A program made the position numbers and the translations under genes. Below are positions 51,782 to 61,014 of a stretch of 64,000 nucleotides of DNA, one piece after another. The notes under the pieces are model-generated. The model searched no databases and was not told where the DNA came from. It saw only the letters and a list, made by a program, of their open reading frames with translations. The DNA comes from Streptomyces indicus (lineage in GTDB: Bacteria; Actinomycetota; Actinomycetes; Streptomycetales; Streptomycetaceae): positions 310,001-374,000 of the forward strand of contig NZ_FNFF01000004.1 in the NCBI RefSeq assembly GCF_900100315.1. Direction: 5' to 3'. Positions within the stretch are counted from its first letter, which is position 1; each line of letters begins with the position of its first letter.

Positions 51782-52738
51782 TTGAGCGAGCAGCGACACG
51801 TCCCGGTGATGCTCCAGCGGTGCCTGGACCTGTTGGCCCCCGCGCTCACCAAGCCCGGGGCGGTCGTCGTCGACTGCACCCTCGGCCTCGGCGGACACAG
51901 CGAGGCCCTGCTGCAGCAGTTCCCCGAGGCCCGGCTCGTCGCACTCGACCGCGACAAGGAAGCCCTGCGCCTGTCCGGCGAACGGCTCGCCCCCTTCGGC
52001 GAGCGCGCCACCCTCGTGCACGCCGTCTACGACGAACTCCCCGACGTACTCGACCGCCTCGGCATCCCGAAGGTGCAGGGTGTCCTCTTCGACCTCGGCG
52101 TCTCGTCCATGCAACTCGACGAGGCCGACCGCGGGTTCGCCTACGCGCAGGACGCACCGCTCGACATGCGCATGGACCAGACGACCGGCATGAGCGCCGC
52201 CGAGGTCCTCAACACGTATCCCGCGGGCGAACTCGTGCGGATCCTCCGGGCGTACGGCGAGGAGAAGCAGGCCAAGCGGATCGTGAGCGCGATCGTGCGC
52301 GAGCGCGACAAGGAGCCGTTCACCAACAGCGCGCGGCTCGTCGAGCTGATCCGTGACGCGCTGCCGCAGGCCGCCAAGCGCACCGGCGGCAACCCGGCCA
52401 AGCGCACCTTCCAGGCGCTGCGCATCGAGGTCAACGGTGAACTGTCCGTCCTGGAACGGGCGATCCCCGCGGCCGTCAAGGCGCTCGCCGTCGGCGGCCG
52501 GTGCGTGGTCCTGTCGTACCACTCGCTCGAAGACCGCCTGGTCAAGCAGGTGTTCGCGGAGGGAGCGGCCAACACCGCGCCCCCCGGCCTGCCCGTGGTC
52601 CCCGAGCAGTACCAGCCGCGTCTGAAGCTGCTCACGCGCGGCGCCGAACTGCCCACCGAGGAGGAGATCGCCGAGAACCGGCGGGCCGCCCCGGCCAGGT
52701 GCCGCGCGGCGCAGCGCATCCGGGAGGACCTGTCGTGA
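51782..52738 (+). CDS. rsmH: 16S rRNA (cytosine-1402-N4)-methyltransferase
   Basis: 318-residue RsmH (MraW) methyltransferase that methylates C1402 of 16S rRNA with AdoMet. Seen: [15 protein letters not shown] at the N terminus, [17 protein letters not shown] near residues 29-45, [19 protein letters not shown] near 103-121, [18 protein letters not shown] near 207-224 and [16 protein letters not shown] near 243-258. The TTG start (51782) has GAGAGG upstream. It is the first gene of the dcw operon and overlaps ftsL as GTGA. No mraZ gene precedes it, which is usual in Streptomyces. Confidence 0.96.
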   Translation: MSEQRHVPVMLQRCLDLLAPALTKPGAVVVDCTLGLGGHSEALLQQFPEARLVALDRDKEALRLSGERLAPFGERATLVHAVYDELPDVLDRLGIPKVQGVLFDLGVSSMQLDEADRGFAYAQDAPLDMRMDQTTGMSAAEVLNTYPAGELVRILRAYGEEKQAKRIVSAIVRERDKEPFTNSARLVELIRDALPQAAKRTGGNPAKRTFQALRIEVNGELSVLERAIPAAVKALAVGGRCVVLSYHSLEDRLVKQVFAEGAANTAPPGLPVVPEQYQPRLKLLTRGAELPTEEEIAENRRAAPARCRAAQRIREDLS

Positions 52739-53349
52739 GCCCGCGCGGGGTGGCGCAGCTGCGAGGGCGGGCCGCACGGCTGGCCCGGCTGCTTCCCGCA
52801 GGCCCCGCCTCGGCGGCCCGCACCCCGTTCGTGCTGCTCATCGTGGTGCTTCTCGGCGGCGGCCTGATCGTGCTCCTCATGCTCAACTCGGCGCTCAACC
52901 AAGGGTCGTTCCAGCTCAGCAAGCTCAAGCGGGAGACCACCGAGCTCACCGATCAGCAGCAGCAGCTCGAGAACGAGGTCGACGGCTACTCCGCCCCCGA
53001 CGCCCTGGAGCGGCGGGCCCGCGAGCTCGGCATGGTGCCGGGCGGAGCGCCCGCCTTCCTCGACCCGGACGGCAAGGTGCGCGGCACCCCGGGCGTCGCG
53101 ACCGCGCCGCCGGCACCGGTCAAGGCCACCCCGAAGCCCACGGCACCGGCGCCCACCGTCTCCGTCTCGCCGGCACCCGACGGCTCCGCCTCCGCGGCGC
53201 CCTCCGAGGAGCCCGCGCCCGGTGCGTCCGGTGAGCCCGCGTCCGGAGCCTCCGGTGAACCCGTGTCCGGCGCCGCCGGGAGAGCCGCATCCCCGTCGCC
53301 GACCGCCCCCACGACCAGCCCCTCGCCCTCCACGACCCCCGGCAGGTGA
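52735..53349 (+). CDS. ftsL: FtsL-like septum formation protein
   Basis: 204-residue bitopic division protein. A basic cytoplasmic segment ([18 protein letters not shown]) precedes one membrane segment ([21 protein letters not shown], ~residues 31-51). A coiled-coil stretch ([24 protein letters not shown]) at 59-82 and a conserved [14 protein letters not shown] follow. The ~110-residue Pro/Ala/Ser/Glu tail (GASGEP-type repeats, ~158-180) is extracytoplasmic and probably disordered. FtsL with DivIC/FtsQ activates FtsW-FtsI. GTG 52735 overlaps the rsmH stop. In S. coelicolor it is needed for efficient sporulation septation, as I recall. Confidence 0.9.
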   Translation: MSPRGVAQLRGRAARLARLLPAGPASAARTPFVLLIVVLLGGGLIVLLMLNSALNQGSFQLSKLKRETTELTDQQQQLENEVDGYSAPDALERRARELGMVPGGAPAFLDPDGKVRGTPGVATAPPAPVKATPKPTAPAPTVSVSPAPDGSASAAPSEEPAPGASGEPASGASGEPVSGAAGRAASPSPTAPTTSPSPSTTPGR

Positions 53350-53353
53350 GTCC

Positions 53354-55309
53354 GTGACCGACCGGCAACCGCCGCGCCGCCGCGTCCCCGGACCGGCGAA
53401 GCCCCCGCGCCCCGGCGTCCCGCGCCGGCCCGGCCCCGGCGCCCGGCCCGCCGCCAGACGCCCGCAGCCCGCACCGAGGCGGCCCGCGCCGAACCTCATC
53501 CGGCTCGGCAGCCCCCGCCCGCGCCTGCGCCTGGTCAGCCTCGGCCTGACGCTGGTGCTGCTCGCCTTCGTCGTACGGCTGGTACAGGTGCAGGCCGTGG
53601 ACGCCAGCGCGTACACGGCCAAGGCGGAGGAGAACCGGTACTTCAGCACCACGCTCGCGGCCACCCGCGGCGAGATCACGGACCGCAACGGCTTCCAGCT
53701 CGCGACCAGCGTCGACGCGTACGACATCACCGCGGACCCGTCGATGTTCACCGAGAAGGCCACCGAGACGAAGGACGCGCCCGAGCAGGCGGCGGAGCTG
53801 CTCGCCCCGATCCTCGGCAAGGACGCGGCCGACCTCGCGGCCAAGCTCAAGAAGCCCAAGTCGCGCTACGCGCTGCTCGCGCGCCGGCAGACCCCGCAGG
53901 TCTGGAAGCAGATCAAGGACCTCAAGAGCGCGCTGGCCGACAAGAACCCGAAGACCGGCGGCGTCCTCGCCGGTGTCTTCCAGGAGCCGAGCACCAAGCG
54001 GATCTATCCGAACGGCGATCTCGCCGCCGGGATACTGGGCTGGGTCAACGCCGACGGCAAGGGCGGCGGCGGCATCGAGTCGCAGCTGGAGGAGCACCTC
54101 GCCGGCAAGGACGGCATGATCACGTACGCCCAGTCCGGCGGGCGCCGCGTCCCGACCGCGGGCAGCAGCGAGACCCCGGCCGTGCCCGGCTCGGACGTGG
54201 AGCTCACGCTCGACCGCGACATCCAGTACATGGCGCAGAAGGCGATCGAGGACCAGGTCGCCAAGTCCAAGGCGGACCGCGGCTACGTGGTCGTCCAGGA
54301 CACGAAGACCGGCGAGATCCTGGCGCTGGCCAACGCGCCCGGCTTCGATCCCAACGACCTGTCCAAGGCGAGCGCCGAGAACCTGGGCAACCCCGCCCTT
54401 CAGGACGCCTACGAGCCCGGCTCCACCAGCAAGCTGATCTCGATGGCCGCCGTATTGGAGGAGAAGGCCGCCGCACCCGACACCCATGTCACCGTGCCCA
54501 ACCGCCTGCACCGCGGCGACCGGCTCTTCAAGGACGACATCGACCACGAGACCTGGTACCTGACGCTCAGCGGCGTCCTCGCCAAGTCCTCCAACATCGG
54601 CACGATCCTCGCGACCCAGCAGCTCGGCAAGACGCAGCCGGAGGCCAACAAGGTCCTCTACGACTACCTGCGCAAGTTCGGGATGGGGGAGAAGACGGGC
54701 ACCGGCTTCCCGGGGGAGACCCCGGGCATCCTGCACAAGCCCGAGGACTGGTCCACGTCGACGCAGTACACCGTCCCGTTCGGCCAGGGCTACTCGCTCA
54801 ACGCCGTCCAGGCCGTCTCCATGTACTCGACGGTCGCCAACGGCGGCGTCCGCGTGGAGCCCTCGCTCGTGCGCGGCAAAAAGGGACCCGACGGACGGTT
54901 CACGCCCGAGGACGAGCCGAAGAAGACCCGGGTCATCAGCGAGTCCACGGCCAAGACGCTCTCCGAGATGCTCCAGTCCGTGGTCGACGACCCCGAGGGC
55001 ACCGGCACCAAGGCGCAGATCGACGGCTACCGCGTGGCCGGCAAGACCGGCACCGCCAACCGGGTCGACCCGGTGACCGGCCGCTACAACGGCTACACCT
55101 CGTCGTTCGCCGGCTTCGCACCCGCCGACAAGCCCCGGCTCGCCGTCTACTGCGTCGTACAGAACCCGACCAAGGGCAACTACTTCGGCGGCCAGATCTG
55201 CGCCCCCATCTACAAGCAGGTCATGGAGTTCGCCCTGAAGACCCTCCAGGTCGCGCCCACCGGGGCGAAGGCCCCCGGTATGCCGGTCACCTTCAAGCCG
55301 GAGGACTGA
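53354..55309 (+). CDS. ftsI: Septal peptidoglycan transpeptidase FtsI (class B PBP)
   Basis: 651-residue class B penicillin-binding protein crosslinking septal peptidoglycan. A Pro/Arg-rich cytoplasmic N terminus (~60 residues) precedes one membrane segment (LVSLGLTLVLLAFVVRLV) and the PBP dimer domain (ATRGEITDRNGFQLATSV near 110). The transpeptidase motifs are intact: SxxK as STSK near residues 358-361 (EPGSTSKLIS), SxN as SSN near 413 and KTG as GKTGTA near 564. GTG 53354 with AGGTGAG upstream is used, four bases after the ftsL stop. It works with FtsW at the septum. Confidence 0.96.
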   Translation: MTDRQPPRRRVPGPAKPPRPGVPRRPGPGARPAARRPQPAPRRPAPNLIRLGSPRPRLRLVSLGLTLVLLAFVVRLVQVQAVDASAYTAKAEENRYFSTTLAATRGEITDRNGFQLATSVDAYDITADPSMFTEKATETKDAPEQAAELLAPILGKDAADLAAKLKKPKSRYALLARRQTPQVWKQIKDLKSALADKNPKTGGVLAGVFQEPSTKRIYPNGDLAAGILGWVNADGKGGGGIESQLEEHLAGKDGMITYAQSGGRRVPTAGSSETPAVPGSDVELTLDRDIQYMAQKAIEDQVAKSKADRGYVVVQDTKTGEILALANAPGFDPNDLSKASAENLGNPALQDAYEPGSTSKLISMAAVLEEKAAAPDTHVTVPNRLHRGDRLFKDDIDHETWYLTLSGVLAKSSNIGTILATQQLGKTQPEANKVLYDYLRKFGMGEKTGTGFPGETPGILHKPEDWSTSTQYTVPFGQGYSLNAVQAVSMYSTVANGGVRVEPSLVRGKKGPDGRFTPEDEPKKTRVISESTAKTLSEMLQSVVDDPEGTGTKAQIDGYRVAGKTGTANRVDPVTGRYNGYTSSFAGFAPADKPRLAVYCVVQNPTKGNYFGGQICAPIYKQVMEFALKTLQVAPTGAKAPGMPVTFKPED

Positions 55310-55520
55310 CCCGGACGCCCCACAGCAACCCCCGTACGCACACCCCCACGAGCACCGAACAGGTACCGCAGCCGTGACAACGATCACCCCGGGTTCCGGG
55401 AACCGGACCGAGCAGCCGGGCGGCCACGCCGCCCCATTTCGCCCCGGGCCACCCGCGCCCGGTACGCTCACCGCCGTGCCACACGCTGATCAGTCCCCCA
55501 CCACCCGTGAGGGCGGCCCC
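55310..55520. promoter_or_regulatory. Region between ftsI and murE with a possible internal promoter
   Basis: The 211-base stretch between the ftsI stop and the murE start with the best ribosome site has less GC-biased third positions than its surroundings. GGTACGCT just before GTG 55476 resembles the -10 of Streptomyces leaderless promoters. It is in frame with murE, so it may instead be coding (from GTG 55374). Confidence 0.35.
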
Positions 55521-57062
55521 GTGACCTACCCGGGACCGCCGCGGCCGGAGCGGGTCCAGGCGAGCACCCTCGCCGACCTCGCCGCCGCACTCGGGGTCGA
55601 CGCCCCCGCAAACGCCGAGGTCACCGGCATCACCCACGACTCACGTGCGGTACGGCCCGGTGACATCTACGCCGCGCTGCCCGGCGCCCGTGTCCACGGC
55701 GCCGACTTCGCCGCGCAGGCCGCCGACCTCGGCGCCGTCGCGATCCTCACCGACCCGGCGGGCCTGCCCCGCGCGTCGGCCACGGGTCTGCCGGTGCTCG
55801 TCTCCGGCGACCCGCGCGGCCGGATGGGCGAGCTCGCGGCCACGATCTACGGGCGTCCCGGCGAGGACCTGCTCCAGATCGGGATCACCGGTACGTCGGG
55901 CAAGACCACGACCGCGTATCTCGTCGAAGGCGGCCTGAAGGCGGCCGGGCGCAACACCGGGCTCATCGGCACCGTCGAGATGCGCATCGGCGACGAGCGC
56001 ATCAAGTCCGAACGCACCACGCCCGAAGCCACCGATCTGCAGGCCCTGTTCGCGGTGATGCGCGAGCGCGGCGCCGACTCGGTCGCGATGGAGGTCTCCA
56101 GCCACGCACTGGTCCTGGGTCGGGTGGACGGCTGTGTCTTCGACATCGCCGTCTTCAACAACCTGAGCCCGGAGCACATGGAGTTCCACTCCGACATGGA
56201 GGACTACTTCCAGGCGAAGGCGCAGCTGTTCACGCCGAAGCGCTCGAAGCTCGGCATCGTCAACTTCGACGACGAATACGGCCGCCGGCTCGTGAAGGAG
56301 GCGACCGTCCCGGTCGTCACCTTCTCCGCCGAGGGCCACCCGGACGCCGACTGGCGTGCCGAGGACGTCGAAGTCGGCCCGATGGACTCGGAGTTCACGG
56401 TGATCGGCCCGGGCGGCGAGCGCGTGAACGCCAAGTCCCCGCTGGCCGGACCCTTCAACGTGGCCAACACCCTCGCCGCGATCGTGGCCCTGGCGAAGGC
56501 GGGCATCGACCCGCAGACCGCCGCCGACGGCATCGCGGCCGTGCCCGGTGTGCCGGGCCGCCTGGAGCGCATCGACGAGGGCCAGCCGTATCTCGCCGTC
56601 GTCGACTACGCGCACAAGACGGACGCCGTCGAATCGGTCCTGCGCGCCCTGCGCAAGGTCACCGAGGGCAAGCTGCACATCGTGCTCGGCTGCGGCGGCG
56701 ACCGCGACAGGACCAAGCGCGCGCCCATGGGTGCGGCGGCCGCACGGCTCGCCGACACCGCGGTGCTCACCTCCGACAACCCGCGCTCCGAGGACCCCCT
56801 CGCGATCCTCGCGACGATGGTCGCGGGCGCCGCCGAGGTGCCCGTGCACGAGCGCGGGGACGTCGTCCTCTATGAGGACCGGGCCGCCGCCATCGCCGCG
56901 GTGGTCGCGCGCGCCGAGCCCGGCGACACCGTGCTCGTCGCCGGCAAGGGCCACGAACAAGGACAGGACATCAACGGGGTCGTACGCCCCTTCGACGACC
57001 GAGACGTGCTGCGGGCGGCGATCAAACGCCACCGCGCGGCCGACACGACCACCCGGGGATGA
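55521..57062 (+). CDS. murE: UDP-MurNAc-tripeptide ligase MurE
   Basis: 513-residue Mur ligase adding diaminopimelate to UDP-MurNAc-L-Ala-D-Glu in the cytosol. Seen: the N-terminal GITHDSRAVRPGDIYAALPG near residues 36-55, the ATP loop GITGTSGKTTTAYL near 121-134, the carbamylated Lys region near 230, and the DAP-specificity motif DNPRSEDP near 420. That motif suits diaminopimelate rather than Lys; streptomycetes use the LL isomer. GTG 55521 is chosen because GAGGG lies 8 bases upstream. In-frame GTGs at 55476 and 55374 would lengthen it to 528 or 562 residues. murF begins four bases after the stop. Confidence 0.93.
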   Translation: MTYPGPPRPERVQASTLADLAAALGVDAPANAEVTGITHDSRAVRPGDIYAALPGARVHGADFAAQAADLGAVAILTDPAGLPRASATGLPVLVSGDPRGRMGELAATIYGRPGEDLLQIGITGTSGKTTTAYLVEGGLKAAGRNTGLIGTVEMRIGDERIKSERTTPEATDLQALFAVMRERGADSVAMEVSSHALVLGRVDGCVFDIAVFNNLSPEHMEFHSDMEDYFQAKAQLFTPKRSKLGIVNFDDEYGRRLVKEATVPVVTFSAEGHPDADWRAEDVEVGPMDSEFTVIGPGGERVNAKSPLAGPFNVANTLAAIVALAKAGIDPQTAADGIAAVPGVPGRLERIDEGQPYLAVVDYAHKTDAVESVLRALRKVTEGKLHIVLGCGGDRDRTKRAPMGAAAARLADTAVLTSDNPRSEDPLAILATMVAGAAEVPVHERGDVVLYEDRAAAIAAVVARAEPGDTVLVAGKGHEQGQDINGVVRPFDDRDVLRAAIKRHRAADTTTRG

Positions 57063-57066
57063 AGCT

Positions 57067-58470
57067 GTGATCGCCCTCTCCCTCGCCGAGATCGCCACCA
57101 TCACCGGCGGGCAGCCCCACGACATACCGGACACCGGCCGTGAGGTCACCGGCTCCGTCGTCATCGACTCGCGCAAGGTGGAACAAGGCGGCCTGTTCGC
57201 CGCGTTCGCCGGCGAGCATGTCGACGGCCACGACTACGCGGACAAGGCCATCGCCTCCGGAGCGGCCGCTGTGCTCGCGACGAGGCCGCTCGGTGTGCCC
57301 GCGATCGTCGTCGACGACGTGCAGACCGCACTCGGCAAGCTCGCCCGCGAGGTCGTACGGCGGCTCGGCACCGAAGTCGTCGCCCTCACCGGCTCCGCCG
57401 GCAAGACGTCCACCAAGGACCTGATCGCGCAGGTACTGCAGCACCGCGCGCCCACGGTCTGGACGCCGGGCTCGCTCAACAACGAGATCGGCCTGCCGCT
57501 CACCGCGCTCACCGCGGACGCCACCACCAAGCACCTCGTCCTGGAGATGGGCGCCCGCGGCATCGGCCACATCCGCTACCTCACGGGCCTGACCCCGCCG
57601 AAGATCGGCCTGGTGCTCAACGTCGGCACCGCGCACATCGGCGAGTTCGGCGGCCGCGAGCAGATCGCCCAGGCCAAGGGCGAGTTGGTGGAGGCGCTGC
57701 CGGCCGACGGCACGGCGGTCCTCAACGCGGACGACCCTCTCGTACGCGCCATGTCCTCGCGTACGCAGGCGAAGGTGCTGTTCTTCGGAGAGGCGGAGGA
57801 CGCCGACGTACGCGCGGAAAACGTCCGTCTCACCGACACCGGGCAGCCCGCCTTCACGCTGCACACACCCACCGGGTGCAGCGACGTGACCTTGCGCCTG
57901 TACGGTGAGCACCACGTGTCGAACGCGCTTGCCGCGGCCGCCGTCGCCCATGACCTGGGTATGTCCGCCGAGGAGATCGCGACCGCGCTCTCCGGGGCGG
58001 GCAACCTGTCCCGCTGGCGCATGGAGGTCACCGAGCGCGCGGACGGTGTGACCGTCGTCAACGACGCCTACAACGCGAACCCCGAATCCATGCGGGCCGC
58101 GCTGCGCGCCCTGGCCGCCATGGCCAAGGGCCGCCGCACGTGGGCGGTGCTCGGCAAGATGGCCGAGCTCGGCGACTCCGCACTGGCCGAACACGACGCG
58201 GTCGGACGGCTCGCCGTCCGTCTCAACGTGAGCAAGCTCGTCGCGGTCGGGGACAGGGAAGCGTCCTGGCTGCAACTGGGCGCATACAACGAGGGTTCGT
58301 GGGGTGAGGAGTCGGTGCACGTGTCCGACGCACAGGCGGCGATCGACCTGCTGCGCAGCGAGCTGCGCCCGGGAGACGTCGTACTCGTGAAGGCGTCCAG
58401 GTCCGTGGGCCTGGAGCAGGTCGCGATCGCGCTGACCGAGGGTGTTGAGGGCGAGGTCTCCGGCCGATGA
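57067..58470 (+). CDS. murF: UDP-MurNAc-pentapeptide synthase MurF
   Basis: 467-residue Mur ligase adding D-Ala-D-Ala to the tripeptide precursor. Seen: GSVVIDSRKVEQGGLFAAF near residues 29-47, the ATP loop ALTGSAGKTSTKDL near 107-120, TPGSLNNEIGLPLTAL near 132-147, ALVLNVGTAHIGEFGG-like LVLNVGTAHIGEFG near 180, and the third-domain NDAYNANPESMRAAL near 335-349. All core motifs are present. GTG 57067 is used with GGGGATGAAG upstream. Its stop overlaps the mraY start as ATGA. Confidence 0.95.
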   Translation: MIALSLAEIATITGGQPHDIPDTGREVTGSVVIDSRKVEQGGLFAAFAGEHVDGHDYADKAIASGAAAVLATRPLGVPAIVVDDVQTALGKLAREVVRRLGTEVVALTGSAGKTSTKDLIAQVLQHRAPTVWTPGSLNNEIGLPLTALTADATTKHLVLEMGARGIGHIRYLTGLTPPKIGLVLNVGTAHIGEFGGREQIAQAKGELVEALPADGTAVLNADDPLVRAMSSRTQAKVLFFGEAEDADVRAENVRLTDTGQPAFTLHTPTGCSDVTLRLYGEHHVSNALAAAAVAHDLGMSAEEIATALSGAGNLSRWRMEVTERADGVTVVNDAYNANPESMRAALRALAAMAKGRRTWAVLGKMAELGDSALAEHDAVGRLAVRLNVSKLVAVGDREASWLQLGAYNEGSWGEESVHVSDAQAAIDLLRSELRPGDVVLVKASRSVGLEQVAIALTEGVEGEVSGR

Positions 58471-59537
58471 GGCAGATCCTGTTCTCCGGTGTCATCGGGC
58501 TCTTCCTGACCCTGATCGGCACCCCGCTGCTCATCAAGCTGCTCGCGAAGAAGGGCTACGGGCAGTACATCCGCGACGACGGCCCGCGCGAGCACGCCAG
58601 CAAGCGCGGTACGCCGACGATGGGCGGTATCGCCTTCATCCTGGCGACGGTCATCGCGTACTTCGCCACGAAGCTGATCACGGGAGCACCCACCACCTTC
58701 TCGGGTCTTCTCGTCCTCTTCCTGATGGCGGGCATGGGTCTCGTCGGCTTCCTCGACGACTACATCAAGATCATCAAGCGGCGTTCGCTCGGTCTGCGGG
58801 CGAAGGCCAAGATGGCCGGCCAGCTGATCGTCGGCATCACCTTCGCGGTGCTCGCCCTGCAGTTCGCGGACGTCCGCGGCAACACCCCGGCCTCCACGAA
58901 GCTCTCGTTCGTGCAGGACTTCGGCTGGCAGATCGGCCCGGTCCTGTTCGTGGTCTGGGCGCTGTTCATGATCCTGGCCATGTCCAACGGCGTGAACCTC
59001 ACCGACGGCCTCGACGGCCTCGCGACCGGCGCCTCGGTGATGGTCTTCGGCGCGTACACCTTCATCGGTGTCTGGCAGTTCCAGGAGTCCTGCGCCAACG
59101 CGACCACGCTCACCAACCCCTCGGCCTGCTTCGAGGTACGCGACCCGCTGGACCTCGCGATCGTGGCCTCGGCGCTGATGGGCTCCTGCTTCGGCTTCCT
59201 GTGGTGGAACACCTCGCCCGCCAAGATCTTCATGGGCGACACCGGCTCGCTCGCGCTCGGCGGCGCCCTCGCGGGTCTGGCGATCTGCTCCCGCACGGAG
59301 CTCCTGCTCGCCATCCTCGGCGGCCTCTTCGTCCTGATCACCATGTCCGTGGTCATCCAGGTCGGCTCGTTCCGCCTCACCGGCAAGCGCGTCTTCCGCA
59401 TGGCGCCGCTCCAGCACCACTTCGAACTCAAGGGGTGGTCCGAAGTCCTTGTGGTGGTCCGGTTCTGGATCATCCAGGGCATGTGCGTGATCGTCGGTCT
59501 CGGTCTCTTCTACGCAGGTTGGGCGAACAACAAGTGA
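58467..59537 (+). CDS. mraY: Phospho-MurNAc-pentapeptide translocase MraY
   Basis: 356-residue polytopic enzyme of about ten membrane segments that transfers phospho-MurNAc-pentapeptide to undecaprenyl phosphate, making lipid I. The Mg2+/catalytic motifs are FLDDYIKIIKRRSLGLRAKAK (Asp-Asp near residues 93-94), NLTDGLDGLATG near 178-189 and GDTGSLALGG near 257. RMAPLQHHFELKGWSE near 312-327 is the C-terminal signature. ATG 58467 overlaps the murF stop, and its own stop overlaps murD as GTGA, so the genes are translationally chained. Confidence 0.96.
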   Translation: MRQILFSGVIGLFLTLIGTPLLIKLLAKKGYGQYIRDDGPREHASKRGTPTMGGIAFILATVIAYFATKLITGAPTTFSGLLVLFLMAGMGLVGFLDDYIKIIKRRSLGLRAKAKMAGQLIVGITFAVLALQFADVRGNTPASTKLSFVQDFGWQIGPVLFVVWALFMILAMSNGVNLTDGLDGLATGASVMVFGAYTFIGVWQFQESCANATTLTNPSACFEVRDPLDLAIVASALMGSCFGFLWWNTSPAKIFMGDTGSLALGGALAGLAICSRTELLLAILGGLFVLITMSVVIQVGSFRLTGKRVFRMAPLQHHFELKGWSEVLVVVRFWIIQGMCVIVGLGLFYAGWANNK

Positions 59538-60955
59538 CCTCCCTGGACGTTGCGGGCAAGCACGTCACCGTCGCCGGTCTCGGCGTGAGCGGCATCAGCG
59601 CCGCCCGCGCCCTGGCCGGCCTCGGCGCTTCGGTGACCGTCGTGGACGGCGGCTCGGGCGAGCTGCACAAGGAGCGGGCCGCGGCCCTGGAGGCGGTCGG
59701 GATCTCCGTACGCCTGGGGGACGCGGAGACGCTGCCGGAGGGCACCTCGCTCGTCGTCACCTCGCCGGGCTGGAAGCCGTCCTCGCCTTTGTTCGCGGCC
59801 GCTGCGGAAGCGGGCGTGGACGTGGTCGGCGACGTCGAGATCGCCTGGCTCCTGCGCGGCCCCGGTGCGGCCCCCTGGCTCGCGATCACCGGCACCAACG
59901 GCAAGACCACGACGACCCAGATGCTGGCGTCGATCCTGCGCGCGGCCGGCCTGAAGACCGCCGTGGTCGGCAACATCGGCACCCCGATCATCGACGTGAT
60001 CCTCGAAGGCGACGACGCGTACGACGTGCTCGCGGTGGAGCTCTCGAGCTACCAGCTGCACTGGGCGCCCTCGCTGCGCGCCCACTCCGCGGCCGTCCTG
60101 AACCTCGCGCCCGACCACCTCGACTGGCACGGCTCCATGGAGGCGTACGCCGCCGACAAGGGCCGCATCTACGAGGGCAACCAGGTCGCCTGCGTCTACA
60201 ACGTGGCGGACAAGGCCACCGAGGACCTGGTCGTGGAGGCCGACGTCGAGGAGGGCTGCCGCGCGATCGGCTTCACCCTCGGCACACCCGGCCCCTCCGA
60301 ACTCGGCGTCGTGGAAGGCCTCCTGGTCGACCGCGCCTTCGTCGAGAACCGGCAGAAGAACGCCCAGGAACTCGCCGAGGTCGCCGACGTCAACCCGCCG
60401 GCCCCGCACAACATCGCCAACGCCCTTGCGGCCGCCGCCCTCGCGCGCGCCTACGGTGTCCAGCCCTCCGCCGTACGGGAGGGACTGCGGGCCTTCCGCC
60501 CGGACGCGCACCGCATCGCGCACGTCGAGGATGTGGCGGGGGTGTCCTATGTCGATGACTCCAAGGCCACCAACACCCATGCCGCGGAAGCCTCGTTGGC
60601 CGCGTACGAGTCCATCGTCTGGATCGCCGGCGGTCTCGCCAAGGGTGCGACCTTCGACGAACTCGTACAGAAGTCGGCAAAGCGACTCCGCGGCGCGGTC
60701 CTCATCGGCGCCGACCGCGCGCTGATCCGCGAAGCGCTCGCGCGACACGCGCCGGACGTCCCGGTCGTCGACCTCGAACGGACCGACACTGGGGCGATGT
60801 CCGCGGCGGTCCGCGAGGCGGCACGGCTCGCGCAGCCGGGGGACACCGTCCTCATGGCGCCGGCCTGTGCGTCGATGGACATGTTCGTGAACTACAACAA
60901 GCGCGGCGAGGCCTTCGCGGACGCGGTCCGCGTCCTCGCCGCCGAGACCGCCTGA
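59534..60955 (+). CDS. murD: UDP-MurNAc-L-alanine--D-glutamate ligase MurD
   Basis: 473-residue Mur ligase adding D-glutamate to UDP-MurNAc-L-Ala. Seen: the N-terminal Rossmann VTVAGLGVSGISAARAL near residues 11-27, SPGWKPSSPL near 78-87, the ATP loop AITGTNGKTTTTQML near 117-131, ELSSYQLHW, NLAPDHLDWHGSMEAYAADK with the carbamyl-Lys near 199, NPPAPHNIANALAAAALA near 288 and DDSKATNTHA near 337. GTG 59534 overlaps the mraY stop. A 59-base gap then leads to ftsW. Confidence 0.96.
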   Translation: MTSLDVAGKHVTVAGLGVSGISAARALAGLGASVTVVDGGSGELHKERAAALEAVGISVRLGDAETLPEGTSLVVTSPGWKPSSPLFAAAAEAGVDVVGDVEIAWLLRGPGAAPWLAITGTNGKTTTTQMLASILRAAGLKTAVVGNIGTPIIDVILEGDDAYDVLAVELSSYQLHWAPSLRAHSAAVLNLAPDHLDWHGSMEAYAADKGRIYEGNQVACVYNVADKATEDLVVEADVEEGCRAIGFTLGTPGPSELGVVEGLLVDRAFVENRQKNAQELAEVADVNPPAPHNIANALAAAALARAYGVQPSAVREGLRAFRPDAHRIAHVEDVAGVSYVDDSKATNTHAAEASLAAYESIVWIAGGLAKGATFDELVQKSAKRLRGAVLIGADRALIREALARHAPDVPVVDLERTDTGAMSAAVREAARLAQPGDTVLMAPACASMDMFVNYNKRGEAFADAVRVLAAETA

Positions 60956-61014
60956 GCCCTGTCCGAGCAGCCCCCCGCCCGGCGGGCGGGGGCGACGACT
61001 GGAGGGGACACGAG

